Below, in pieces: positions 18,024 through 26,426 of a stretch of 64,000 nt of DNA. Below the pieces are notes generated by a model. That model was not told the DNA's origin, did no database searches, and was given only the letters and a program-made list of their open reading frames with translations. A program made the translations under genes and the position numbers. Origin of the DNA: CAJXMH01 sp040220135 (GTDB lineage Bacteria; Bacteroidota; Bacteroidia; Flavobacteriales_E; Vicingaceae); assembly GCA_040220135.1 (NCBI GenBank), contig JAVJTT010000004.1, positions 5,802 through 69,801 on the forward strand, in the 5' to 3' direction. Position 1 is the first letter of the stretch, and each line of letters begins with the position of its first letter.

Positions 18024-19010
18024 CTTTTTAAAATAATTTAACTCTCCATTTTTAATAACCCTTAAAATGTAAATACCAGATTTCAAATGGCTAAAGTTTA
18101 AGCTATTATTTAACTTAGGTTTAGAAACTTCAATTACCGTATTCCCTAATAAGTCTAACACTTCTACTTTACTATTCTTAATGTCTTGGATTGACTTGAA
18201 ACTTAAATAGCCATGTTTTCCCTGTAACTGAAATTCGACTTCAATGGGTGCTTTTTCAAGCTTACTTTCTCCAACTGCAACACAAGCTGTAAGGCTATTT
18301 GAAAATGCACCATTTACAGTTCCATTGAAATTATTAGAGCTTGAATCAATCGCTATATTACCATTAACGACTACATCAAAGTTGTAAAGCCCCCGTGTGA
18401 ATTGATCATTAGTAAACCGGCAAGAAGGGGTGAAATTTGAACTATAACGTACAGTAGTTGAAAACCTCAACTCGTCTATCCTACCATTAAAAAAATTAGT
18501 AAAAAGATTACCTTGGCAACCCACTGCAATCAAATCAGAAGAACTAGAAATAGATTGAGTATAGTTTGGCGCTGTAGACCTTTGCTTAATTCCATTAATA
18601 AAAAAACTAATCCCATTAAGAGGATCTAAAACAGCTGCGACATGGTACCATTTTCCAATGACCCAAGTATTCGTATCTGAAATAACTTCGTGTTTTATGC
18701 CATTACTCTGGTTTACTTTAAATCTTAAATGTCCGGGATTCTGAACCGATGAATAATTAAAAACGAATGCGAACTCATCCGAGTTGCTCGCTAAATTATT
18801 TCGCTGTATGGGTATTTCGAATTGATTTAAACTGTTCGGATTAATTGTTACGTTTGGCTGCATCCAAAACTCAATGGTTCTGCATCCTGTTGCAACTTGA
18901 TTTCCAATATCAACATACTGCAACCCATTAAACACAAATGAATTGTTCTGAGAAAATATCAAAAATGGAACAGTTGAGAGAATAAACAAAAGAATTCTAA
19001 GACGCCACAT
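18009..19010 (-). CDS. secreted LamG-domain protein with T9SS sorting domain
   Basis: A 333-residue protein with a signal peptide (about 1-20), one concanavalin-A-like LamG domain (about 22-215; R-T-I-E-F-W-M-Q-P, H-V-A-A-V-L-D-P-L-N-G-I, G-R-I-D-E-L-R-F-S) and a C-terminal T9SS-type domain (V-E-V-L-D-L-L-G-N-T, then L-K-S-G-I-Y-I-L-R-V, ending K-K-L-I-L). LamG domains bind glycans or proteins outside the cell. It is a paralogue of the next gene, sharing domain order and motif wording, 16 bases apart. Its 3' end overlaps the GT-B gene by 15 bases. Confidence 0.85.
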   Translation of the reverse strand: MWRLRILLFILSTVPFLIFSQNNSFVFNGLQYVDIGNQVATGCRTIEFWMQPNVTINPNSLNQFEIPIQRNNLASNSDEFAFVFNYSSVQNPGHLRFKVNQSNGIKHEVISDTNTWVIGKWYHVAAVLDPLNGISFFINGIKQRSTAPNYTQSISSSSDLIAVGCQGNLFTNFFNGRIDELRFSTTVRYSSNFTPSCRFTNDQFTRGLYNFDVVVNGNIAIDSSSNNFNGTVNGAFSNSLTACVAVGESKLEKAPIEVEFQLQGKHGYLSFKSIQDIKNSKVEVLDLLGNTVIEVSKPKLNNSLNFSHLKSGIYILRVIKNGELNYFKKLILL

Positions 19011-19026
19011 GATTTATATCGACAGG

Positions 19027-20697
19027 TTATCTTAAAATAAGCTTCTGAGTTTTAATTACATCACCTTGGTGGTGCAAGTTAATAAGATAAATCCCACTTT
19101 CTATAGCTGAAAAATCGACTTTAACTGCCCCTGTAGAAATGTTGCTATTGTTGAAAACAGCCCTCCCGTGTATATCAATTACACTAAACTGATATTTAGA
19201 CAAATCATCATCACTTGTAAATTCTAGCCAAACGATACCTTCTGTTGGATTTGGGTAAATATTAAAGTCTAATTGCTCTTTCTTGTTAACTAATACATCA
19301 ACAGTCAAGCATGCATCATCCATAACAGGCAATCCACCATTATTAAGTGCAATGTAATTAGAATTTGTGCTGTTTACATTCCCATTTTGTTGAAATAAAC
19401 TAAAATTAAAAAGAGCTGTGGTTACGCTATCAGAAACACTTGTGCAGGGGGGATTAAAATTTAAGTTATATCTTGCCGTTGAAGAAAACCTAATCTCGTC
19501 AATAAAGCCTTTAAAGTTTCTATTGAATTGATTTCCTTGGCATGCAAGACCTACTAATTCATTTGATGATGGAACTGAACTTGTATAATTTGGTTCATTA
19601 TCAAGTTGTTTCTTTCCATCAATATATAAGCTAATTCCAGTTACGGCATCTATAACTGCAGCAACATGATACCATTGACCTTGGGTCCAGGTATTTTGAT
19701 CTGAAAAAACTTCATACTTTGTGCCAGAGGAATTATGAACCTTAAACCTGAGATGTCCTGCTTTATATAAACCTGAGCGATTAAACACAAATCCGAATTC
19801 ATTTTCGTTGTATGGGGAAAAAGTATTCCTTTGCATCAAAATAGAAAAATTTGTCAATGAAGGCGATATTGGTTGGTCAGGTTTAAACCAAAATTCAATA
19901 GTTCGACTACCGTTTGCAACGGAATTGCCTAAATCTGCGTAAGAATTTCCATCGAAATAAATAGATTTTGAAATTGTGGGACATGCATTATCCGTAACAG
20001 ATAAACCACCACTATTAAGAGCAGTGTAATTAGAATTTGTGCTGTTTACATTCCCATTTTGTTGAAATACACTAAAATTAAAGAGAGCTATGGTTACGCT
20101 ATCAGAAACACTTGTGCAGGAGGGATTAAAATTTAAGTTATATCTTGCCGTTGAAGAAAACCTAATCTCGTCAATAAAGCCTTTAAAGTTTCTATTGAAT
20201 TGATTTCCTTGGCATGCAAGACCTACTAATTCATTTGATGATGGAACTGAATTTGTATAATTTGGTTCATTGTCAAGTTGTTTCTTTCCATCAATATATA
20301 AGCTAATTCCAGTTACGGCATCTATAACTGCAGCAACATGATACCATTGACCTTGGGCCCAAGTATTTTGATCTGAAAAAACTTCATACTTTGTGCCAGA
20401 GGAATTATGAACCTTAAACCTGAGATGTCCTGCTTTATATAACCCTGAGCGATTAAACACAAATCCGAATTCATTCTCGTTGTAAGGTGAAAAAGTATTC
20501 CTTTGCATCAAAATAGAAAAATTTGTCAATGAAGGCGATATTGGTTGGTCAGGTTTAAACCAAAATTCAATAGTTCGACTGCCGTTTGCAACGGAATTAC
20601 CTAAATCGGCATAAGAATTTCCATTAAAATAAATAGATTGAGAAAAGGATGAAATAGAAATAAAAAGTAGAAAGAGCAATTGGCCGAAGGTTTTCAT
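19027..20697 (-). CDS. secreted double-LamG protein with T9SS sorting domain
   Basis: A 556-residue protein: signal peptide 1-20, two consecutive LamG units of 224 residues (about 21-244 and 245-465), then a T9SS type A sorting domain (I-Y-P-N-P-T-E-G ... G-I-Y-L-I-N-L, ending K-L-I-L-R). The two units differ at only about 12 residues, nearly all near the end of the unit, so the duplication is recent or kept uniform by gene conversion. Each unit has the R-T-I-E-F-W-F-K-P and G-F-I-D-E-I-R-F-S motifs of this group and two Cys. It probably forms an operon with the single-LamG paralogue downstream. Binding partner unknown. Confidence 0.87.
   Translation of the reverse strand: MKTFGQLLFLLFISISSFSQSIYFNGNSYADLGNSVANGSRTIEFWFKPDQPISPSLTNFSILMQRNTFSPYNENEFGFVFNRSGLYKAGHLRFKVHNSSGTKYEVFSDQNTWAQGQWYHVAAVIDAVTGISLYIDGKKQLDNEPNYTNSVPSSNELVGLACQGNQFNRNFKGFIDEIRFSSTARYNLNFNPSCTSVSDSVTIALFNFSVFQQNGNVNSTNSNYTALNSGGLSVTDNACPTISKSIYFDGNSYADLGNSVANGSRTIEFWFKPDQPISPSLTNFSILMQRNTFSPYNENEFGFVFNRSGLYKAGHLRFKVHNSSGTKYEVFSDQNTWTQGQWYHVAAVIDAVTGISLYIDGKKQLDNEPNYTSSVPSSNELVGLACQGNQFNRNFKGFIDEIRFSSTARYNLNFNPPCTSVSDSVTTALFNFSLFQQNGNVNSTNSNYIALNNGGLPVMDDACLTVDVLVNKKEQLDFNIYPNPTEGIVWLEFTSDDDLSKYQFSVIDIHGRAVFNNSNISTGAVKVDFSAIESGIYLINLHHQGDVIKTQKLILR
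19303..19965 (-). repeat. 672-bp tandem duplication, unit 2 (LamG coding)
   Basis: Second copy, in frame with the first and diverging mainly in its last 40 codons, where it runs into the T9SS domain. Confidence 0.9.
19966..20637 (-). repeat. 672-bp tandem duplication, unit 1 (LamG coding)
   Basis: First of two nearly identical 672-bp direct repeats. Matching landmarks recur exactly 672 bases apart, for example a 10-mer at 20621 and its counterpart at 19949. The unit boundary coincides with a whole LamG domain plus linker. Confidence 0.9.
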
Positions 20698-20764
20698 AAT
20701 TAAGAATTTAATATTTGTAAAAATATGAATTTATACAAAACCTCAAATAAAATCGAATTAAAGA

Positions 20765-20772
20765 TATCTTTG
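20765..20772 (+). promoter_or_regulatory. Bacteroidota -7 promoter box (TATCTTTG)
   Basis: Exact TAnnTTTG match, 20 bases upstream of the methyltransferase ATG at 20793. Confidence 0.5.
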
Positions 20773-20792
20773 AAGACTAAAAATTACAATGT

Positions 20793-21785
20793 ATGAAAAT
20801 TGTCGACTGGAAAGTAGCTGATGATAAAAAAAATATTAGGGATGGAGCAATAGAACTGCGAGCTTCTGTCTCTGAAAACTTATATGTCAAACTTTTTGAG
20901 ACTCCAGAAAAAGCCAAATTTCAGGTTAAAAATGATAGAACTTTTTGGAGGAGAAAGTGTATTGAAAAATTAGAGTTATTAAATTCCTCTCCAATTTCGG
21001 GAAAAATCTTAGAGATTGGAGCCGGTTCAGGCTGGTGTTCAGCTCTCCTCTCAAAGAAATCAGAAATCAATCATATTGATGTATTAGATTACGACAAATA
21101 CTCTGTTACTGAATTAATGCCTCTTGTTTTTAAAAACTTGGATGCAAATACGGCCAAACTCACCGGTGTTATAGGTAGTTATAATGACATTAAAGCTGAG
21201 GATAATCACTATGATTACATCATTTCGGTAGGTGCCATTCACCATTCTGAAAACTTAGATGAAACTTTTAAAGAGTGTGAGCGAGTCTTAAAACCGGGAG
21301 GATTTCTAATCGCAATCGAGCATTGCCATCCTAATTCGTACACCAAACAGCAAGAAATTAACGACAATGAAAGTCTGTTGAGCGCAGAAAGGGTTAAAAA
21401 CCTTTACGGTGATGCAAATCTAAAAATCAAAGCCAAGGATAATTCGGACCATAACTATAGAATCTCTGAATTTGAAGCTTCAGCTTACAAAGCCGGTCTA
21501 AATATTCTTCCTTATATTTTTGAGAAAGGCGGTGAGGATGCAGATGACGATATCTTTAAAAACCCAAAGCCATACAGGGGCTTTACAAACAGAACTTTTA
21601 AACCCTATTTTGCCAAAAACAATCTAGCCCCTGTTTTTGACAATCTACTTGTCATATGTCAGAAGACTGCAGTAGCAGACTCCTCTATATTCAAAGATAT
21701 TAATGCGTCACCTGTCAAGGTAGGAACTAAAAGAACGTTTTTGCAAAAAGCTACTGCAAAAATTAAAAGAATGCTTTTTAGTTAA
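20793..21785 (+). CDS. class I SAM-dependent methyltransferase
   Basis: A 330-residue protein with a Methyltransf_11-type core: motif I I-L-E-I-G-A-G-S-G-W-C-S at about 73-84, an acidic D-V-L-D-Y-D end of beta 2, Y-D-Y-I-I-S-V-G-A-I-H-H as motif IV, and V-L-K-P-G-G-F-L-I as the post-motif strand. The 70 residues before and about 130 after the core are unrecognised, with a basic C-terminus. It has its own -7 box and reads toward the sugar operon; methylation of a surface sugar or lipid is an inference from context only. The acceptor is unknown. Confidence 0.8.
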   Translation: MKIVDWKVADDKKNIRDGAIELRASVSENLYVKLFETPEKAKFQVKNDRTFWRRKCIEKLELLNSSPISGKILEIGAGSGWCSALLSKKSEINHIDVLDYDKYSVTELMPLVFKNLDANTAKLTGVIGSYNDIKAEDNHYDYIISVGAIHHSENLDETFKECERVLKPGGFLIAIEHCHPNSYTKQQEINDNESLLSAERVKNLYGDANLKIKAKDNSDHNYRISEFEASAYKAGLNILPYIFEKGGEDADDDIFKNPKPYRGFTNRTFKPYFAKNNLAPVFDNLLVICQKTAVADSSIFKDINASPVKVGTKRTFLQKATAKIKRMLFS

Positions 21786-21866
21786 AAAAACTGAAAAACA
21801 ACCCCTTAAATAACAGTAATAAGGACGCCAGGTAGTGATTAAAAATTAGAAGTAAGCCTTTCTCCC

Positions 21867-21874
21867 TATCTTTG
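21867..21874 (+). promoter_or_regulatory. Bacteroidota -7 promoter box (TATCTTTG)
   Basis: Exact TAnnTTTG match, 24 bases upstream of the PhyH-family start at 21899. It may serve the long operon that follows. Confidence 0.55.
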
Positions 21875-21898
21875 AAAAAGATTTAAAGCAAATTAAAT

Positions 21899-22702
21899 TT
21901 GGAGAAATACAGAATACAGGCGTCCACAGAAAATTTAGAACAAAAAACCCTATCACTTTTAGCGGAATATGGGGTTTTGATCATAGAGAATTACCTTTCT
22001 CAAACAGAAATCGAAAAGCTATTACCGGAATACGATACGATTTTAGAAACAGAAAATGAAGCCATTAAGTCTTTGTCGTATCCACAAGGGGTGGCTCGTC
22101 AGATAAACTTTGAGAAATTAAAGGCTGCTGAGTTTCCACAAACCGCTGAGACTTTTAATGCTCCTTTTATGAAAGAAGTGTCAGACGCTTATTTAGGTAG
22201 ACCTAATTTCTTTAACCACGAAATATACGTGGCCAAAGATGAACACGAAGAACACAATGCTTTAAACGAACTGCATTACGATAAACTTTCAACCCTCAAG
22301 TTTTTTCTCTACCTAAATGACATTGACAAAAGTAATGGTGCCTTTGAAGCCGTTCCCTCTTCTCACAAGCTCGCTCAAGAAATCATGTCTTTTTACCAAG
22401 AAAGGGGAAAAAAGATCAAGAATTTACCCAACAGAGAAATACCCGGCAAACTAGAAAAGCCTATTCCTATTGAAGGCAAAGCAGGTTCCTTAATTGTTTT
22501 TACTACCGACACCTATCACCGAGCTGGCAGAGTTGAAAAAGGAAAAGAAAGAAAAATTATGCGAGGCCATTGCCGACGTTCACCCATGCCCAAATACGCA
22601 CCTGACCTTTTCTCAAAACAATGGCTCAATGAGTCTTTCCTAAATCCAAAAAAGTACCTTTACGGTTTAACAGATTTAATGGGCAAAAAGAAGCCGTATT
22701 AG
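21899..22702 (+). CDS. phytanoyl-CoA dioxygenase (PhyH) family Fe(II)/2-oxoglutarate oxygenase
   Basis: A 267-residue protein of the PhyH superfamily. The iron-binding facial triad is visible as H126-x-D128 (L-H-Y-D-K-L) and H207 (T-Y-H-R-A-G), with a basic segment after it (about 211-220) that could hold the 2-oxoglutarate-binding Arg. Bacterial members hydroxylate small molecules, including sugar and amino-acid derivatives. It starts at TTG (21899), 24 bases after a -7 box, and ends 11 bases before the CMP-sugar synthetase gene, so it is most likely the first gene of that operon. Hydroxylation of the sugar product or its precursor is inferred. Confidence 0.82.
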   Translation: MEKYRIQASTENLEQKTLSLLAEYGVLIIENYLSQTEIEKLLPEYDTILETENEAIKSLSYPQGVARQINFEKLKAAEFPQTAETFNAPFMKEVSDAYLGRPNFFNHEIYVAKDEHEEHNALNELHYDKLSTLKFFLYLNDIDKSNGAFEAVPSSHKLAQEIMSFYQERGKKIKNLPNREIPGKLEKPIPIEGKAGSLIVFTTDTYHRAGRVEKGKERKIMRGHCRRSPMPKYAPDLFSKQWLNESFLNPKKYLYGLTDLMGKKKPY

Positions 22703-22713
22703 CGATTAAGTTT

Positions 22714-23424
22714 ATGACAAAACCCAAGTGCATTTGTATTATCCCTGCAAGGGGTGGTTCAAAACGAATCCCTAGAAAAAACATTTTACCGCTCAATGGA
22801 AAACCCTTGATGGCTTATTCCATCGAGGCTGCCATCCACGCCAAAGTATTTGAAAAGGTAGTGGTTTCTACAGAAGATCAAGAAATAAAGGAAATAGCGC
22901 TTCAATATGGCGCTGAAGTAGACGACAGACCGAAGGAAATGGCAGGTGACTTTGTTACCAAGGTGCAAGTGGTTAAAGAAATGATTGAAAGGAAACAACT
23001 TGAGAAGGAGTATGATTACGTGGCAGCTGTTTTACCAACCTGTCCTTTTAAAACTGCGTCAGACATTAGTGAAGCTTTTAAAAAAATAACCTCTCAAGAT
23101 CAGCTTGACTTTTTAATTGGAGTTACTGAATACGATTTCCCGATTGAGTTTGCACTTGAAGCAAATGAAAATGAATCGAATAAGAAAGTTAGAATGTTAG
23201 ACCCAAGCGGCTATCAAAACACAAGAAGTCAAAATAAAACAAGGAAATATCACCCAAACGGAGCCATTTACATTGCTAGTATGAAGGGCTTTGTAGAAAA
23301 GGGAACTTTTTTCAATGAAGAAATGCTCTTCCATTACATGCCTGCCTTACGCTCCTTTGATATAGACTATCCGTACCAGTTTGAAATGGCTGAAATAATT
23401 GCACAAAAGAAACTTTATGAATAA
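22714..23424 (+). CDS. CMP-nonulosonate (acylneuraminate-type) cytidylyltransferase
   Basis: A 236-residue protein with the NeuA/PseF/LegF fold: the CTP-binding I-I-P-A-R-G-G-S-K-R-I-P-R-K-N segment at about 9-23, the L-P-L-N-G-K-P-L loop, and L-P-T-C-P-F-K-T, then Y-H-P-N-G-A-I-Y-I near the end. The reaction is CTP plus a free nine-carbon keto-acid sugar giving the CMP-sugar. Length fits the single-domain enzymes. It follows the PhyH gene by 11 bases and overlaps the aldolase-like gene by 8. The exact sugar (sialic, legionaminic, pseudaminic or other) cannot be decided from sequence. Confidence 0.88.
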   Translation: MTKPKCICIIPARGGSKRIPRKNILPLNGKPLMAYSIEAAIHAKVFEKVVVSTEDQEIKEIALQYGAEVDDRPKEMAGDFVTKVQVVKEMIERKQLEKEYDYVAAVLPTCPFKTASDISEAFKKITSQDQLDFLIGVTEYDFPIEFALEANENESNKKVRMLDPSGYQNTRSQNKTRKYHPNGAIYIASMKGFVEKGTFFNEEMLFHYMPALRSFDIDYPYQFEMAEIIAQKKLYE

Positions 23425-24337
23425 TCCTTACTTAAACGAAATAACCGGACCGGTAATTCCGCTCCCTACCCCCTTTAATGCTGACGAAAGTGTTGATCAT
23501 GAATCGCTACACAACTATGTTACATTTTTAGTTGACAATGGTATTAAAAACATCATGACAACGGTTGGCACCAGTCGATACAATTTGTTGACAAATGAGG
23601 AAGTAAAGGCGGTAAATGAAACGGTAGTTAAAGCCGCTGCGGGGAAAGCCAAGACCATTGTGGCCAATCCTCCTTTCGGCGGACAAATGCACGCCCTAGA
23701 ATTTGCGAAACATGCTGAAGAAATAGGCGCTGACCTCTATCTCGCCTACTTTCCCGACAGAAATTATGGCGAAAATGACATCCTCAACTTCTTTCAAGAA
23801 TTGAGCGATGCCATTAACATTGGCATTTTGATACATGAAATGCCTTTGCGAAATGGTCTTGGAGGCGGAGCAGTACAATATTCAGTCCCCTTGCTAAAGA
23901 AACTTTTACAAATTAAAAATGTAGTGGGTGTAAAAGAAGAAGCCTTAGACATTGCGCACAGCAATGCAGTTGTCAGAGCAATTTCTTCAGAAGCTGTAAT
24001 CATTGGAGCCGGTGGCGGAATGAGTCGCTATTTGAGAGATTACTGGTTGGGGGCAAAAGCCTTCCTAGGAGGCATTGGAAACTTTGCTCCTCAAGTAGAG
24101 TTAGATTTTTACCAGTTATTTGAAAACAAAGAATTCGAAAAAGCCTATCAATTGGTAGAAGAAGTAGAATTACCTTTCTTTCAAGATGTAGTCCCCTTTG
24201 GCTGGCATCCTTCCTTAAAGGGAATGTTGCACCTTTGCGGACATATGCAAGAATTTGAACGCAGACCACTAAAGCAAAACTCGAAAGAAGAATTAAATCA
24301 GCTAAAAGCAACCCTGCAAAAGAACAATTGGCTATGA
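23417..24337 (+). CDS. DHDPS/N-acetylneuraminate lyase superfamily protein with altered active site
   Basis: A 306-residue TIM barrel of the DapA/NanA superfamily. The Schiff-base Lys is present (V-V-G-V-K-E, K173). The usual catalytic Tyr in Y-N-V-P or Y-N-I-P is replaced: the aligned segment reads I-L-I-H-E-M-P, with His at about 140. The substrate-carboxylate loop, normally T-T-G-E-S, reads T-V-G-T-S. It may be a class I aldolase or a dehydratase of a keto-acid sugar in the surrounding pathway. The ATG at 23417 overlaps the previous stop by 8 bases; an upstream TTG at 23399 is less likely. Function in detail is not assigned. Confidence 0.8.
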   Translation: MNNPYLNEITGPVIPLPTPFNADESVDHESLHNYVTFLVDNGIKNIMTTVGTSRYNLLTNEEVKAVNETVVKAAAGKAKTIVANPPFGGQMHALEFAKHAEEIGADLYLAYFPDRNYGENDILNFFQELSDAINIGILIHEMPLRNGLGGGAVQYSVPLLKKLLQIKNVVGVKEEALDIAHSNAVVRAISSEAVIIGAGGGMSRYLRDYWLGAKAFLGGIGNFAPQVELDFYQLFENKEFEKAYQLVEEVELPFFQDVVPFGWHPSLKGMLHLCGHMQEFERRPLKQNSKEELNQLKATLQKNNWL

Positions 24338-25380
24338 AAATCGGAAGTTTTTTAAAGCAATTTCAATTTGGAAATTTGGCTGTTGGCGAAGGCAACCCTC
24401 CTTACATTATTGCCGAAATGGCTTGCGCTCATGATGGTGACTTTGAAAAAGCCAAAAAATTAGTTGATGCTTCAGCAGAGGCCGGTGCAAATGCCACCCA
24501 GTTTCAGATTTTTGATATGGAACATGTGGTTACTCCCAAGAATGACATTTATGAAACCTTGGCCAACATTACTTTCACCAAAGAACAGTGGAAAGAATTA
24601 GAAGAAAGGGCAAGAAAAAAAGGCTTGGATGTCTTTGTCTGCACCTACGATGTTCCCAGTGTTGAATTGGCTAAATATCTAAATGCAGATGGCATTAAAC
24701 TCAACTCGGCCGACTTGAGTAACCCCGATGTAATCAAAGCCGTTTCAGAAAGTGGCATACCCTTTACATTAGGAACCGGAGCCTCTACGCTAGAAGAAAT
24801 CTATTCAGGATTGCAAAACTGTGCGTCTCATGGTGCAAACAAAGTAGTGCTCATGCACGGCGTACAAAACTTTCCTACTCAAATTGATGACTTAAATATT
24901 TCTCGTCTTTCTCTTCTAAAGGATGTTTTTGGCCTGCCAGTCGGCTACCAAGATCATGTAGATGGTGAAAACCCATTTGGAAAAGTAGTAGACTTGATCG
25001 CTATTGGCATAGGGGTGCAAGTGCTAGAAAAGCACATTACCATCGATCGTTCTGAAAAAGGGCTAGACTACCAAGCTGCTTTAGAGCCTAAAGAATTCAA
25101 AGCCTATTGTGAACTCGTAAAAAAAGGCTACGCCGCATTTGGCAATAAGCAACCCAAACCCTTCACTCCTAGTGAGCTGAAATACAGAAAATTCCAAAAG
25201 AAAAGTATTGTGGCGATGCAAAACCTTAAAGTGGGTGATGTGATAAGCCGAGATAAAGTACACTTTAGTCGGAATAATGAACCCGGAATTCCACCCAACC
25301 GCTTCTCTGAAATTGAAGGAATGAAGGTGGTAAACCCAATTGATGCATTCGATAACATTAATCCGTCTGACTTATCATGA
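24334..25380 (+). CDS. NeuB family keto-acid sugar synthase, divergent paralogue
   Basis: A 348-residue NeuB-type protein: an N-terminal TIM barrel that condenses PEP with a sugar, and a C-terminal SAF/antifreeze-like domain (about 285-345, S-I-V-A-M-Q-N-L-K-V-G-D-V). Two candidate metal-binding His are kept (G-Y-Q-D-H and E-K-H-I-T-I-D). Other family motifs are changed: I-A-E-M-A-C-A-H-D-G-D replaces the usual G-x-N-H-x-G-D, L-M-H-G-V-Q-N-F-P replaces the Q-C-T-x-x-Y-P motif, and K-G-L-D-Y-Q-A replaces G-P-D-H-x-A. A different acceptor from the next gene is therefore likely. The ATG overlaps the previous stop as ATGA. Confidence 0.83.
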   Translation: MKIGSFLKQFQFGNLAVGEGNPPYIIAEMACAHDGDFEKAKKLVDASAEAGANATQFQIFDMEHVVTPKNDIYETLANITFTKEQWKELEERARKKGLDVFVCTYDVPSVELAKYLNADGIKLNSADLSNPDVIKAVSESGIPFTLGTGASTLEEIYSGLQNCASHGANKVVLMHGVQNFPTQIDDLNISRLSLLKDVFGLPVGYQDHVDGENPFGKVVDLIAIGIGVQVLEKHITIDRSEKGLDYQAALEPKEFKAYCELVKKGYAAFGNKQPKPFTPSELKYRKFQKKSIVAMQNLKVGDVISRDKVHFSRNNEPGIPPNRFSEIEGMKVVNPIDAFDNINPSDLS

Positions 25381-26426
25381 GTGGCTTTGAGAAAGAAATA
25401 AAAATTGGAAAGCACCTTTTGAAAGACAACGGGCAGGTTTTTATTGTAGCTGAAGCCGGCGTAAATCATGGAGGCGATATTAAGTTAGCAAAAAAGCTGA
25501 TCGACATTGCCGCAGAGGCCGGAGCAGATGCCGTTAAGTTTCAAGCCTTTCGAACCAAAGAACTCATAATCGATCAAGTTGAGAAGGCACCCTATCAAAC
25601 AAAAACGACCTCTTCCGAGGAATCACAATCTGAGATGCTTTCTAAACTAGAACTCAGCAAAGCACATTATACAGAACTAAAAGAATACTGCGAGCAACAA
25701 GATATTATTCCATTGATTACTCCTTTTGATGAAGTGAGTTTAAAGGAATTGGAAGAAGTCGGTTTATTGGCTTACAAAGTAGCCTCAACGGATACTACAA
25801 ATCTGCCTTTTTTGAAAAAAATAGCAGCTACAGGAAAGCCGATGTTTCTCTCCACGGGCATGACATACCTCGATGAAATCAAATCGGCCTTAGCAGAAAT
25901 CGAACCGCTTAATAAACAATTGATTTTGATGCAATGCACGGCCAATTATCCCATTGAAGATAAAGAGGCCAATTTGCGAGTGATTGAAACTTTTAAGCAA
26001 GAGTTCAATGTCTTATTGGGCTATTCAGATCATTCAGTAGGACTCGGCGCTTGCCGCTATGCCATACCCATGGGAGTTTGCATGATTGAGAAGCACTTTA
26101 CTTTAGACAAGCTAGCCGATGGTCCTGATCATAGAGCATCATTGAGTCCGGAGGAATTAAAAGAATTGGTCAAAGAAGTTAGAACCATTGAAAAGTATCT
26201 GGGCTCGACGGTAAAAGAACCAACCGATTCAGAAAAACAAACTAGAAAATCTTTGCAAAAGTGTTTGGTTGCCAAGCAAGCCATTCAAAAAGGTGAGGCC
26301 TTTACAGAAGCTAACATCATTGCTAAACGAACAGGTGGGAAAGGGATTTCCCCGCTTCGATATCGAGAGTTACTAACCCAAAAAGCAAAACGCGATTTTG
26401 CCGAAAACGAAATTTTAGAGCTATGA
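25377..26426 (+). CDS. NeuB family nonulosonate synthase, canonical type
   Basis: A 349-residue NeuB/LegI/PseI-type synthase. It keeps all usual motifs: I-V-A-E-A-G-V-N-H-G-G-D, F-L-S-T-G-M, L-M-Q-C-T-A-N-Y-P, G-Y-S-D-H-S-V-G, E-K-H-F-T-L-D and G-P-D-H-R-A-S-L, followed by a C-terminal SAF domain (K-C-L-V-A-K-Q-A-I-Q-K-G). The reaction is PEP plus an N-acyl hexosamine to a nine-carbon 2-keto acid with release of phosphate. It sits directly after its divergent paralogue with a 4-base ATGA overlap. Sialic, legionaminic and pseudaminic specificities are not separable here. Confidence 0.9.
   Translation: MSGFEKEIKIGKHLLKDNGQVFIVAEAGVNHGGDIKLAKKLIDIAAEAGADAVKFQAFRTKELIIDQVEKAPYQTKTTSSEESQSEMLSKLELSKAHYTELKEYCEQQDIIPLITPFDEVSLKELEEVGLLAYKVASTDTTNLPFLKKIAATGKPMFLSTGMTYLDEIKSALAEIEPLNKQLILMQCTANYPIEDKEANLRVIETFKQEFNVLLGYSDHSVGLGACRYAIPMGVCMIEKHFTLDKLADGPDHRASLSPEELKELVKEVRTIEKYLGSTVKEPTDSEKQTRKSLQKCLVAKQAIQKGEAFTEANIIAKRTGGKGISPLRYRELLTQKAKRDFAENEILEL

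Noticed and set aside
23696..24311. Three - strand frames opposite the DHDPS-like gene
   Set aside because: Antisense shadows of a gene with clear motifs; no signal peptide or family features.
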